From Melastoma dodecandrum (Eukaryota; Streptophyta; Magnoliopsida; Myrtales; Melastomataceae), in contig JARUPY010000606.1 of the NCBI GenBank assembly GCA_029817715.1, forward strand, positions 4,526,001 to 4,590,000: 64,000 nt of DNA, read 5' to 3'. Position 1 is the first letter of the stretch. Each line of letters begins with the position of its first letter. The notes under the pieces are model-generated. The model was not told the origin of the DNA. It searched no databases and saw nothing but the letters and a program-made list of their open reading frames with translations. A program made the translations under genes and the position numbers. Below, piece by piece: positions 50,642 to 61,705 of this stretch.

Positions 50642-51175
50642 TGATACAAGAAGTTGGGGCGGAAGAGGTTAACAAGCCGATGGGCCGGGAAAGTGGAGTT
50701 GCAACTACCCACGAAGGGCTGGAAACGAAGGAGCTGGGAATACGGGGGCCTTCCGGGGAAGCTGGGCTGGAGGTAGCTGCCGGGGAAGCTGGACTGGAGG
50801 AAGTTGGGCCGGAGAAAGTCGGGTTGGCTCTAAACATGAGGGACGGAAATGAAAAGAAGAAGATAAGTCGGGGGTCGGGAAGAGAAGTAGCCAACAGAAT
50901 GGGTAACGGCCACGAGGGTACTGTGTGCGGAGAGGTTACAACGGACAGGGGAGAAGAAGAGAAGGCGGAAGGGAAAAAGAGGAGAAATTGGAAGAATGCT
51001 GAGGAGGAGCGGAGGATGCGTGATTGTGCTGAGGAAGAAGATCGTCGGAAAATATGGGTAGCTAGCGTATGACTTCGGAGTGTTATTTTTCTGTTGTGTG
51101 GATGTACTGGTGTTTGGGACTGTTTATGGACTGTTGACTCAGTTTTCGCAAGAGAAAACTATAAACAGCGTATCA
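50642..51175 (+). repeat. Left LTR of the chromovirus
   Basis: TGATACAAGAAGTTGGGGCGG to GCGTATCA, 534 bp, followed two bases later by the primer-binding site. It is very similar to 55659-56184, with a few substitutions and small indels. Confidence 0.9.
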
Positions 51176-51177
51176 AG

Positions 51178-51189
51178 TGGTATCAGAGC
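51178..51189 (+). other. Primer-binding site for initiator Met tRNA
   Basis: TGGTATCAGAGC is the complement of the 3' end of plant initiator Met tRNA as used by many LTR retrotransposons. Its position two bases behind the LTR end fits. Confidence 0.9.
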
Positions 51190-51249
51190 GCGCGAGCTTG
51201 GCCAACGGTGGTGTATGTCAGTTGCTGATCGGACTAGATCAAAGGTGGT

Positions 51250-52575
51250 GCAGATGGAGGTGGATTCAGTTTGCTACAGGAGTTGGCTCGTCAGATGGAG
51301 GGCATGAATGCCCGGATTTCGTCAATCGAAGACCAAGTTAAAGGGAGGAGGTTGGAAGGGTAAGAAGAGGGGGCTGAGTCGGACAATCGGAGAGAGACAC
51401 GGTCTCAGTGGCCTACAGATAGAGTCACCCGACAAACCAAGGTGGAGTTTCCGTCCTTCGATGGAAGTGAGGTCCAGGAGTGGATCTTCAGGAGCGAACG
51501 GTTCTTCGAGCTGGATGGCACGCCTGACGAGCTGAAGGTGAGCATCGCCTCGGTACACCTCTTCGGGTTAGCAGTAGAATGGCACTACGCTTTTTTGAAA
51601 GGCAAAGTGCTCAAGGGGCCGGTGAGTTGGGAAGAGTACGCAGCCGCCATGGTCATGAGGTTTGGACCCAACGAGCTGACGCGGCCGATTGTTTTACTTA
51701 AAGAACTGAGGGAGGAAGGTAGCTTTTCATACTATGTGAATGAATTTGTGTCTCTGTCTACCAAGGTGGAATTGTCGAACGAAGACTTTGTTGCTCTGTT
51801 CATTGGGGGCTTGCGGAAGGAGAATCGACGATTGGTGACTGTGTTGAATCCAAGGTCGCTGCAACAGGCTATCTCTCTGGGCAAGACTCTGTCTCATGAG
51901 GAGATACCCAGTGGCAGAAACAGAGATGGGTTCGCTGGGGGATTTAGAACAGAGACACTCATGGGACAAAAAGCCATCACAGCAGCTCCCGTTAACAGGG
52001 TTCCACCTAAATGGTCGACAGGAGGAAGGGTGATAGAAGGCTTTGGGCGTGGTCAGAATTTAGGAGGACAGAAGGCGTTGTCTTACCAATCCCCACATAG
52101 ACGACTATCAGCAGCAGAGATGGAGGAGAAACGACAGAAGGGGATTTGTTTTTTGTGCGATGAGAAGTACACCATGAGCCACAAATACACTAATAGGCGG
52201 ATGCATTCTATCACATTAGAAGCAGATGATAAAGAAGGAGCAATGGATCAACTGGAGCTTACGGAGGATGACTTAACAGCAGAGGATTCTCTAATAGTCT
52301 CCCTTCATGCTCTACACGGGGTTGCGTTGTCATTCAAGAATCGCACCATGAAGGTTATAGGATTGTATAAAAAACGGAAGTTGACTATTTTGGTGGACTC
52401 GGGCAGCACACATAATTTCCTGGATGCAGAAGTCGCCAGGCAGCTAGGGGGGATCGTTCAGATTGTTGCGAGTAGAAGTGTCATGGTGGCTAACGGAGAG
52501 AGGCTATTCTGCAATTCTATGTTGAAATCATTCCACTGGTCAATGCAGGGCGAGGATTATGAAGCCGACATGTAG
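51250..52575 (+). pseudogene. gag and protease of the chromovirus, broken
   Basis: The start (MEVDS, 51255) is in a different frame from the main part, which runs from about 51400 to 52575. Gag has EFPSFDGSEVQEWIFRSERF, WEEYAAAMVMRFGP and FIGGLRKE. The zinc knuckle reads CFLCDEKYTMSHKYT, in which the last metal ligand, expected Cys, is Tyr (codon 52186-52188). The protease active site is LVDSGSTHNFLDAE. The frame ends at TAG 52573-52575, after which protease coding continues (ILGMEWL near 52610). Confidence 0.88.
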
Positions 52576-52763
52576 ATAATGCCCCTGAAGGGCTGTGAGG
52601 TAATATTGGGGATGGAGTGGTTGAATTCCTTGGGTAGGGTGATGTGGGATTTCCCTAGTCTCACCATGCAGTATCAAAAAAATGGGAAGACGGTGCACTC
52701 ATAGCAGGAACAGGGGAGTTCTCCAGGATTACTACAGGGTCTTTTGCATTAACAGGCAAAGAA

Positions 52764-54386
52764 ATGGGACTAGTGCTGATTCCGACATCGACTGAGGGAC
52801 AGGAGTCACAGAAAACACAGCCAATGCCTGCAGAAATTCAGCAGCTAGTGGATAAGTTTCAAGGGGTGTTCGTGGAACCATCTGGCTTACCACCCAAGAG
52901 GAGACAGGACCATGCCATACCTCTCGTAGATGGAATTCAAGGGCTGAGTATCAGGCCTTACAGATATTCCAGCGGGCAAAAAGACATAATTGAGAAGTTA
53001 GTTCAGGAGATGTTGCAGTCTGGCATCATCCAGCCAAGCACCAGCCCGTTCTCCTCTCCGGTAATGCTTGTCAAGAAGAAAGACAGTAGCTGGCGCCTTT
53101 GCATCGACTATAGGGAGCTAAATAGCAAAACAGTGAAGGATAAGTTCCCAATTCCCATAATCGAGAGCTGTTGGATGAGTTACACGGTGCCAGTTGGTTT
53201 TCTAAGCTTGATCTACGCTCGGGGTATTACCAGATCAGGGTGAGGGAGAATGACATCCACAAGATAGCTTTCTGCACGCATGAGGGCCACTATGAGTTCA
53301 TCGTCATGCCGTTTGGGCTGACTAACGCCCCGTCTACGTTTCAATGCCTGATGAATGATGTCTTCAGACCCTATTTACGGAAGTTTGTACTGGTTTTCTT
53401 TGACGACATCCTAATCTACAGCGACACCTTGACTACACACGCAAGGCATTTGGCAGAGGTGTTAACCGTGCTACAGCAGAACTGTCTATATGCTAAATTC
53501 AGCGTTCGTTCGTGAGGAGAAAAGTGGAGTATTTAGGCCATTTCATCCAGAAGGAAGGAGTCTCGACTGATCCTGCTAAGGTCGAGGCGGTGCAAGCTTG
53601 GCCGGTACCAAAGAACCTCAAGCAATTACGTGGCTTCTTGGGATTGACAGGTTACTATCGTCATTTCGTCCGAGGTTATGGGGTTATTAGTAAGCCACTC
53701 ACGCAGCTCTTAAAAAGGATGCTTTCCAGTGGGGGTCACCAGCACAGGAAGCATTTTTGTAGCTAAATGAAGCCATGACAACAACCCCGGTGCTTGCTTT
53801 ACCCGATTTCTCGAAAGAATTTGTAGTGGAAACAGACACAAGTTCGGCAGGAATTGGTGCAGTGTTGATGCAAGGGGGTCACCCTATATCTTTTATTAGC
53901 AAGGCACTAGCCCCGCGACACCTCGCCTCGTCAGTGTATGAGAATGAGCTGTTGTCAATCGTGTATGCAATAGACAAATGGCATCACTACCTGATGGGTC
54001 GACGTTTTGTAATCAAGACGGATCACCAGAGTCTCAAGTTCTTATTGGAGCAACGTATGCACAATTCGATGCAGATTACATGGTTGGCCAAGTTAGCCGG
54101 TTTTGACTACGTAATCAGCTATAAGAAAGGGAAGGACAATGTGGTCGCAGACGCCTTGTCCCGCATCCCAGGTGCTGAAGTCATGTCCTTGGTGCTTGGT
54201 CTTCAGCCGGGCACCATGCTGGATGAAATAGCTACAAGTTGGCAGGCTAATAAAGCTCTGCAAACGATCATACAGCAGACACGGAGTGGACAGAACACCA
54301 ACTTTGAGTGGAAAAATGAGCAGCTTCTAAGGAAGGGGAAGTTGGTGGTTGGAGCTTACCCTCACCTCATCTCAGGAGAAGGATAA
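52764..54386 (+). pseudogene. Reverse transcriptase/RNase H of the chromovirus, broken
   Basis: Frames 52764-53170, 53171-53515, 53516-53766 and 53775-54386 cover the polymerase: [55 protein letters not shown], the active-site box FFDD (53400), then [18 protein letters not shown] and the RNase H with ETDTSSAGIGAVLMQ and KTDHQSLKFLLEQ. The frame changes near 53165 and 53765, and TGA at 53513-53515 interrupts it. Confidence 0.9.
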
Positions 54387-54391
54387 TCAAG

Positions 54392-55792
54392 ATGTTTCAT
54401 GCTTCAGCAGTTGGGGGCCATTCGGGAACCAGTGCCACACTGAAACGCATCGCCAGTTTTTGTTACTGGAAGGGAATGCTGAAGGACATTGAGACATTTA
54501 TCAAATCCTGTGACATCTGTCAGCATTGTAAGTATGATCGAGCTGCTTCTCCGGGGCTGCTGCAGCCTCTGCCCATACCTGCAGCCGTCTGGTTGGACAT
54601 AAGCATGGACTTCATTGTTGGGTTGCCAAAGTCTCAAGGTAAAGAAGTCATAATGGTAATTGTGGATAGGCTCACTAAGTTCGCTCATTTTATAGCTTTG
54701 AAGTATCCCTACACGGCTTCGATGGTGGACGAAGCTTTCCTTACCAACGTCTACAAATTGCACGGGCTGCCACACACCATCATTAGTGACAGGGACACCA
54801 TTTTTTTGAGCGAGTTCTGGCAGCAACTATTCAAGTTACAGGGTGTAAAGCTATGTTTATCATCGGCCTACCACCCACAAACAGATGGGCAATCGAAGGT
54901 AGTCAACCGCAGTTTGGAGACGTTCCTGCGTTGCTTCTGTGTGGACTGTCCGCATCTCTGGAGTAGATGGCTGGCATTGGCAGAGTGGTGGTACAATACC
55001 ACCTACCATTCTGCAATTCGAACGACCCCATTCCAAGCGCTGTATGGATATGAGCCGCCTATCTAATTGCCGTATATCAGAGGAACAGCTGCTAATGCAC
55101 AGGTCGACAGAGAGTTATCCGATCGGGAGGAGATGGTTCAACTTCTGCGATTTCACATTCACAGGGCTCAGAACAGAATGAAGCAGATTGCGGATAGGAA
55201 ACGATCTGAGCGCAGCTTCCAGATAGGTGATTATATGTACGTTAAGCTTCAGCTCCATAAACAGTATTTGGGAGACGGTCAGCACAGCCACAAGCTCAGT
55301 CCGTTGTAATATGGACCTTATAGAGTGGTTGACAGGCTGGGCGCAGTGGCGTACAAACTGGAGCTGCCCAATGCATCCAAGATTCACCCGACCTTCCATG
55401 TTTCAAGACTGAAGAAGTTCTTGGGAGCAACCGATTCTTACTCTTCCGAATTACCTACTGCTGTTGATGTAGCTGCAGTGCCTGAATACATCCTACAAAG
55501 GAAACTGGTGAAGCGGAGGCGTCAAGCTACCACCATGGTGTTAGTGAAGTGGCGCAATCAACCAGAGCAGCAGGCTACATGGGAGTTTTTATTTGACCTC
55601 CAACAAAGGTTCCCACATATCACCCTTGGGGACAAGGGTGTTGCTGCGGGGGAGGTATTGATACGAGAAGTTGGGGCGGAAGAGGTTAACAAGCCGATGG
55701 GCCGGGAAAGTGGAGTTGCAGCACCCACGAAGGGCTGGAAACGAAGGAGCTGGGAATACGGGGGCCTTCCGGGGAAGCTGGGCTGGAGGTAG
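54392..55792 (+). pseudogene. Integrase with chromodomain of the chromovirus, inactive
   Basis: The zinc-binding region (HASAVGGHSG, CDICQHC) and core ([42 protein letters not shown]) are open over 54392-55066. In the last motif the catalytic Glu of the D,D-35-E triad is Lys (codon AAG 54896-54898); the relative at 1-1735 keeps Glu. After TAA at 55064-55066 the C-terminal part follows, with another stop near 55307. The chromodomain then reads PEYILQRKLVKRR, MVLVKWRNQPEQQATWEFL (55470-55590). Confidence 0.9.
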
Positions 55793-56184
55793 CTGCCGGG
55801 GAAGCTGGACTGGAGGAAGTTGGGCCGGAGAAAGTCGGGTTGGCTCTAAACATGAGGGACGGAAATGAAAAGAAGAAGATAAGTCGTGGGTCGGGAAGAG
55901 AAGTAGCCAACAGAATGGGTAACGGCCACGAGGGTACTGTGCGCGGAGAGGTTGCAACGGACAGGGGAGAAGAAAGAGAAGGCGGAAGGGAAAAAGAGGA
56001 GAAAATGGAAGAAGGCCGAGGAGGAGGGGAGGATGCGTGATTGTGCTGAGGAAGAAGATCGTCGGAAAATATGGGTAGCTAGCGTATGACTTCGGAGTGT
56101 TATTTTTCTGTTGTTGTGTGGATGTACTGGTGTTTGGGACTGTTTGTGGACTGTTGGCTCAGTTTTCGCCGGAGCAAACAATCA
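55659..56184 (+). repeat. Right LTR of the chromovirus
   Basis: TGATACGAGAAGTTGGGGCGG to about 56184, where the terminus reads AAACAATCA in place of the left copy's AAACAGCGTATCA. It abuts the first exon of the ABCE relic, whose codons for PDK end at 56185. Confidence 0.88.
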
Positions 56185-56639
56185 CTTGTCGGGATTAACC
56201 ACGGCGATACGCGTCAACCGATCCGCCATCTCTAGATGCGTCGGAGTCCAAGCGAAACGCACCGCGCCTTCGGTTAATCGACTCACTGGTGGGGGTGCGG
56301 GAGAGGACGGGGGGACAGGGGTTGACGTGTGAGGGGTGGGGGATTTATAAGCGTTTCCAGCGTCCGTGTTTCTCAAGCCAAATATTACGAAAGATTTCAT
56401 CATTTTGTTGAAAAATTGACTCACCCTCCTCCTCTTCACTTTTGTTCCTGATCTTCTTAAATTTATAGGAAAGGAAAGGGTTTTGTTCCTCTTCACTTTT
56501 GTTCCTTGATCATATTTCTGTTTCTATTTTGAAGTTCTCTTCCTCATTTCAGTAGCTGTACAACATAGCTGATCATCTAATGAAACGTTCAGAGTCACAA
56601 CGTTGTTCTAACAGATATGTCCTAATCTTCTGCCTGATC

Positions 56640-57910
56640 AGGTGTGATGTAATGTAGTGCTGATATATGTGGCTGGAGATAGAGTTCTAACAGATCCCCT
56701 CAGCAAACCCTTTTAGTTTGGGAAGGTGATCGCTGCAACCCTGCTTCTGCATTGTCTAATTGAGGAAATGACCAATCACGACAATTGTTCACATTTATAC
56801 TCATCAATCTCTTCAGGAATCTTTTTTGCGTTTACTCCAAAAAGCTCATTTTTTATTTGCTTTAGCTGGCTGAAATGAAAAAAGAAGGCTAATATTCGAA
56901 GCTTGAATGAAATGGCCTTGGTTTTTTAAGGTACTTTCTGCAGACATCTTGGGACTTGCAGTGTGCATAGATTTCCAAACTTGCTTTTCAATGACTAAAC
57001 GCTAAGGAATCAGGATAACTATTGGACCTCAAAATAGGATATAGTTTTTGGTTATTCTGATAACAGCCTATCCCGCCGCCTTGTTTCATGCAATCTCAGA
57101 AGTTGAGATTGTGCTTTCACCAATCACATTTAGTTTTTTTCCAATGTTCCTTTCGTTGGAATATTTTGTTCATACTCTCCCCTCAATGCGTTTACTTTTC
57201 TGAAGAATATTTTGGTTATACTCTCCCTTCAACAAGTTGCATTCCTAAGTAGGTATTGGTCATTTAGCTGATGTCATACCATGCCGAAGGACATGCAAAT
57301 CCTCTGAATATTCTTTATTGCTTATGTTCCCTTTGTTTTTGCATTACACACCCGAAACCCCTAATCCTCCCAGTCATGTCTGAATGCTTTGCTAGCTTAT
57401 TAGATTATTGCCTTACTTTAACCCTTTAATTTGTTCAGCTCAGGGGAGGCTCCCAAATTGTCTGGATAGCTCCTAGTGGTGGTCGAGATTGAGCAGATCC
57501 TATAACCGGTGAATGGAATCCAGTAAGTTCCCATACTCTTGGCTAAGTGTTCCTGATGTATTTTTTTTTTTTTTGAATTTGCCATTTTGTTAGTAGTTTT
57601 TCGTTGTTCTATTTCTTAACACAAATCAGGGTATGTCAATCTTCCTTTTGATTGGTCTTAACTCAAACTTGGTTGTATTCTTTAGTACTAATATAATGAG
57701 GGTCAGGCACCCTTTGATCCTTCAGCCTTTTTGTACAATAACTGCTCTGTAAATTTTGTGTGTTTGAAACGAGCTAATTGCAGGTAGAGAAAGAAATTGG
57801 CGAAATGAGAGTGCTTTCATTTAACGGTGCAGGTTTATCTGTTGTCCAAGAGAAGAGATCAATTATGGTGAAGTAACTGCAAATTGCAAGAACCCTGAAG
57901 AAGTTAGTAT
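56640..57910 (+). pseudogene. Plastid glycerol-3-phosphate acyltransferase (ATS1-type) gene, relic
   Basis: Pieces match the stromal enzyme that acylates sn-glycerol-3-phosphate in plastid lipid synthesis. 56666-56730 reads YVAGDRVLTDPLSKPF followed by a stop. Exon 57439-57522 (acceptor TTCAG, donor CCA/GTAAGT) reads RGGSQIVWIAPSGGRD, then TGA at 57490-57492, then ADPITGEWNP. From 57707 APFDPSA appears and the frame dissolves. From 57784 (acceptor TTGCAG) VEKEIGEMRVLSFNGAGLSV is kept, and then the frame shifts. Introns are preserved, so this is a decayed duplicate and not a retrocopy. Other exons were not found. It lies divergent from the dead ABCE gene. Assignment rests on remembered family wording. 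Confidence 0.85.
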
Positions 57911-59838
57911 CTGATTCTCGTTTCATTCATTCACTGGACGCTCAATTTCGGGAACATGAGTTTGCAAGTTCAATTTTTTTTGTTTTTTAGTGAGAGCTAT
58001 TTAATTATTATCTTCCCATTCAGACTTTAGGGGGTCTTTCCTCTTTAGATCACTGATTGCCTAATTACGGTATATTAATTTTGTGTCATGACAGAAATAT
58101 TGTTGACCCAAAAAGTAAACCCAGTTCTTGTCAGGCCATCAGGATCAGCCCGACTGAAATAGCAGAGGGTTTGGGTAACAGGCCAAAAAGAAGCATACAC
58201 CCGGGGGGCCGTCTAACTTAAATAAAGGAATACCTGAAATATAATCAAATTCATTTCATTGCATGAAGGGATTGATGATTCATTTGCCTTGTTCCATTGC
58301 TCTCTGTCATTCCATTCCATATCTTCTTGTGTGGTTTCCTTAAAAAACAAACACCCGTTCCTGTACAAAGCTGCTATGAATCCTACCTAGTATGAGGAGG
58401 AGGAGGAGGAGGAGAAATTTACTTGCTACACAGGGCGTTAGGCATAGTCAATTGGGAGAGGCAGTGGTAGTTTGTTGTGTTCCTTTGAGATAGCTGCTCC
58501 TCCTCCTTTTGTCCTCGTGTTTGAGGGTGGCTTGGGTTGGGGTTGGTGGATTTGCTTTGGTTCGTGTGCTCTCTTTCTTTCCTTTTGTTTTCTTTCTCCA
58601 TTATATTATTAATGGCTGCTGTGCTGAGCTGAGCTGTGTCAGCAGGGATCCAATCGCACCCTATTATTATTTTTTATTATTAGTTGTAACGTTCACCCAA
58701 CGATCTCGCACTCTCCCTTCACACGTTGGTTTCTTTCCGAAATTGAGAACGTGGGAGTGGAGTACTTGCAACATCGCAGCTTCCAGACGTGGCAGCATCT
58801 GATTGGACCAACCAGCAGGAATTAATTACGTGATAGATTATTCCCATATCATCCATATGTTGAGATCAATCTATCCTCCAAGGTGTCGCGTGTTCTTCCA
58901 AGTTTGTTTTCTTGGTAATCAACGTTGAGACACCGGGGAAAAAGAGTCAAGACGAAGAATGAGACAGACGGGAGGACCAAAGGGAGAGAGAGAGAGGGTG
59001 TGAGTGATGGGACCACCATCAAAATCCAATTTGAAAACTCCCCCCTCCTCCTACACTGACCGACTGTCCAATCCCCAAAACTCATGTGACTTTGTCTCAG
59101 TCCTTCCCCCCACCCCCCAAAAAAAAATATCGGCCTCTCCCCTTCAACATCATTATTATTATTCACTCCACTCTCCTTCTCCGTCTTCTTTCTTCTTCTC
59201 CTCCTTTTTTTCCAAATTTAGTCAAAGCGATCGATTTAACCATGGTAACACGCAACCCATCATGCCCCCCCCCCTCTCCCCCAACAGAGATTTTGGATGT
59301 TTTTAGATCTCTCTCTATTCATAAGGCCCCGAGAATTCTCGACTAATAAACAAGGAATGAACAGGGGGAAACATCAATCTTGGAAATCGAAATGAATTGA
59401 TGATGTTTTGATATAATGATATAATGGATACATCTGATGCAGGCATTTGAGAAGTGATTAATTCATTCACATTTCCTTTTTGCCCGACCAAGGCCATCAT
59501 AGTTTTCATGGTAACCCATGCCCCCCCTTCTTTCATGTAATATCATGGGAGAGGTGTCGGTGTTCATTTTTACGATTTTTACTTAATTTCTTTCATGTTT
59601 TTTTTTAAATAAAATAAATAAATGAAGTCCATGGGTTTTTCTGGTCTCTTGTTGTCTTCATTGCTAACCCTCTTGCACTACAACTCAACACCCTTCCACT
59701 AATCTTCCGACAACCTCTGCCACCATCCTCCTCAGACAAACCTCGTCCTCATGCCCCCAAGTTCCAACCTTTACCCTCTCAACCGCTTCCTCTCCTACCG
59801 AACCCTCCCGGGTCGTCCTTGATTTCCCCACCCTCGAG
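57911..59838. other. Non-coding stretch, includes the promoter of the ABHD17-like gene
   Basis: No convincing gene is seen. GAG microsatellite at 58393-58414, ATT-rich sequence near 58660 and CT-rich tracts near 59160-59210 are present. The last few hundred bases should contain the promoter and CT-rich leader of the gene starting at 59839. Confidence 0.55.
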
Positions 59839-61705
59839 ATGGGTTGCTCCGTCTCCCGCCTCGCCTCCAAGCTCGCCTTCTTCCCTCCCACCCCTCCCAC
59901 CTACAGGATCGAGCCCCTCGACGACGGGCGTCTCTCTGCTCCCCCGGCGGCCCCCGTCAACGACGACTCGCTCGACGTGAGGCTCGTCGAGACCCGGAGA
60001 GGGAACAAGATCGTCGCGTTCTACTTGCGTAACCCCCTCGCTAGGCTCACATTGTTGTACTCCCACGGGAATGCGGCTGACTTGGGGCATATGTACGAGT
60101 TATTCGTCCAGCTCAGGGTTAACCTCAGGGTCAACGTCATTGGGTGGGTCGTCGGCATTCATTGGCTTAGTCAGTGAATCTGAATGGTTGATTAAATCTT
60201 TTTTTTAATTTATTTACGGGATTAATTAGGCAGATTGTGTTACGCAGTGTTGGGTTCTGTGTTCTTGATAGTTCGGTCTTCATATTACTCTTTTTGTAGA
60301 TAGTTCATGTAGGAAAAATGAAAACATGGGATGATTTTGTGGGGGAGGACACTTTAGGAAGAAAAGGTTGTCGATTTCAGTTGAAAATTGGGTGTTGGGT
60401 AATGTCACTTTTGCCTTAAGCCTTTCAGATCTGCATGGCGTGCTTGTTCTGTGGGTGGGACTTTTGCAGCTCGGATTAAAAAGAAGAAAAGGAAAAGAGA
60501 AATCTATTCTTCAGTGATTCATTTGCAACTTTTTGTATTTTTTTTTCCTGAGAGGGTTGTTCAAGTCACAAAAGGGATTCGGTTCAATGAATGTGGATGT
60601 GCTAGGATGTTGCTCATGGGTGAGTAAATCTGAAATGTTTGTCGACTATTGTTTCGAGTTACTGTCGCGAAGAGCTGTTGTAGGATGGGATCATGTTTTG
60701 TGTTGTATGCTGCCGCTGTTTTCAGACGCCTTCCCATTTTTTGTTTCGTTACAATGGAAGAAACTCGATCGTGGTTGATTATGTGTTCTTTTGGCTTTTG
60801 CAGATATGATTACTCAGGCTACGGTGCCTCCACCGGTAAGGTAAGCCCATTGATTTATGACCAATGGACTTTTTGATGTTTGGAGGGAGGGTGGGTGATG
60901 TTTTCTTTTGAACATTTCTTCCAGCCGAGCGAATCCAACACGTATGCCGACATTGAGGCGATATATAGTTTTTTGGAGACGGAATACGGTGTAAGTCAGG
61001 AGGACGTGATCTTGTATGGGCAATCAGTCGGAAGCGGTCCGACATTACACCTCGCGGCGAAGTTGCCGAGGTTAAGAGGCGTTGTCCTGCACAGCGCAAT
61101 CCTTTCTGGCCTCCGTGTTCTCTGCCACGTCAAGTTCAACTTCTGTTTTGACATATACAAGGCAAGTTGGATGTCGCCTCAAAGAACAGGTTGCAAGTAT
61201 AAGACGTGTGTGGTATATTCTAGCTCTGAAATTCTGAAATTTGCAGAACATACATAAGATTCGGAAGGTGAAGTGCCCTGTATTGGTGATACATGGAACT
61301 GACGATGACGTTGTGAATTGGTTGCACGGACACGGACTGTGGAAGAAGTCGAAGGACCCATACGACCCTTTATGGATCAAAGGAGGTGGCCACAGTGATC
61401 TCGAATTCTACCCAGATTACATCCGCCACATGCGCAAGTTTGCCCGTGAAATGGAAAGCATTACCACCAAAACCCGCTTGAAAAAGATGCGGCAGCACAT
61501 ACATCTCCGTCGCAGGCGTTTTAGGATCAGACTATGGAGACCTGGCTGTACGTCTCGGTGTCAGTTTCCCTGCTGCACGGGCTGTGTGCTCTGGCCTAAG
61601 TGTTGCAGGTTGCCGAAGTACCCCTGCTCGTGTGTTTGTTCTTGCAGGGATTGTTGTCCCAGTTCATGTTGTGATGCTAAGGCTGGCAACAGGAACAGGA
61701 AGTAA
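59839..61705 (+). CDS. ABHD17-like alpha/beta hydrolase (putative protein depalmitoylase)
   Basis: Four exons fit in phase: 59839-60143, 60804-60840, 60925-61161 and 61247-61705, giving 345 aa. Exon 3 ends AAG/GCAAGT, a GC-AG intron. The start [11 protein letters not shown] is a lipid-anchor type N-terminus. The fold shows [30 protein letters not shown], the nucleophile GQSVGSG, the acid in HGTDDDVV and the histidine in [11 protein letters not shown], so the catalytic triad is complete. The C-terminus is basic ([16 protein letters not shown]) and then strongly Cys-rich (15 Cys in about 44 residues), a likely palmitoylation region. In animals ABHD17 proteins remove palmitate from membrane proteins; the same role here is inference. 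It is convergent with the XTH gene. Confidence 0.92.

Larger units (their letters stand above)
50642..56184 (+). mobile_element. Ty3/gypsy chromovirus, nearly full length, inactive
   Basis: Two LTRs (50642-51175 and 55659-56184) bound gag, protease, reverse transcriptase, RNase H, integrase and chromodomain in the Ty3/gypsy order. The LTR begins TGATAC and the left copy ends GTATCA, a perfect 6-bp inverted terminus. The primer-binding site TGGTATCAGAGC begins at 51178. The tract GCTGCGGGGGAGG before 55659 is the polypurine tract. It sits directly behind exon 1 of the ABCE relic, opposite in orientation. The flanks differ (CGCCC on the left, CTTGT on the right), so the target duplication has been lost or rearranged. 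It is closely related to the fragment at 1-1735. Confidence 0.92.
41590..56229 (-). pseudogene. ABCE/RLI ribosome-recycling ATPase gene, disrupted by two LTR elements
   Basis: Minus-strand exons of an ABCE protein appear in order: 56229-56185 (MADRLTRIAVVNPDK), 50245-50160 (second Fe-S motif CIGCGICVK), 50077-49980, 49898-49776 (Walker A GTNGIGKS), 49695-49611, 49071-48771 (LSEGELQR, YMFDEPSSYLD), 48707-48517, 48443-48258 (Walker A GENGTGKT), 48126-47876 plus 42608-42586 ([11 protein letters not shown]), 42124-41880 ([11 protein letters not shown]) and 41708 onward (HLDITFRRDPTNF). It is dead. A copia element splits the exon at the second signature. A chromovirus follows exon 1, and the Cys-rich segment of the first Fe-S cluster is not found. 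Small deletions shift the frame in exons 49071 (after IIKPQ), 48707 (after VVEH), 48126 (after QSSV) and 42124 (after VIKR). The first signature has E for the second G, and no normal stop follows SYYYLE. Confidence 0.93.

Noticed and set aside
51178..51189. tRNA-like sequence TGGTATCAGAGC
   Set aside because: It is the primer-binding site of a retrotransposon, not a tRNA gene; no cloverleaf surrounds it.
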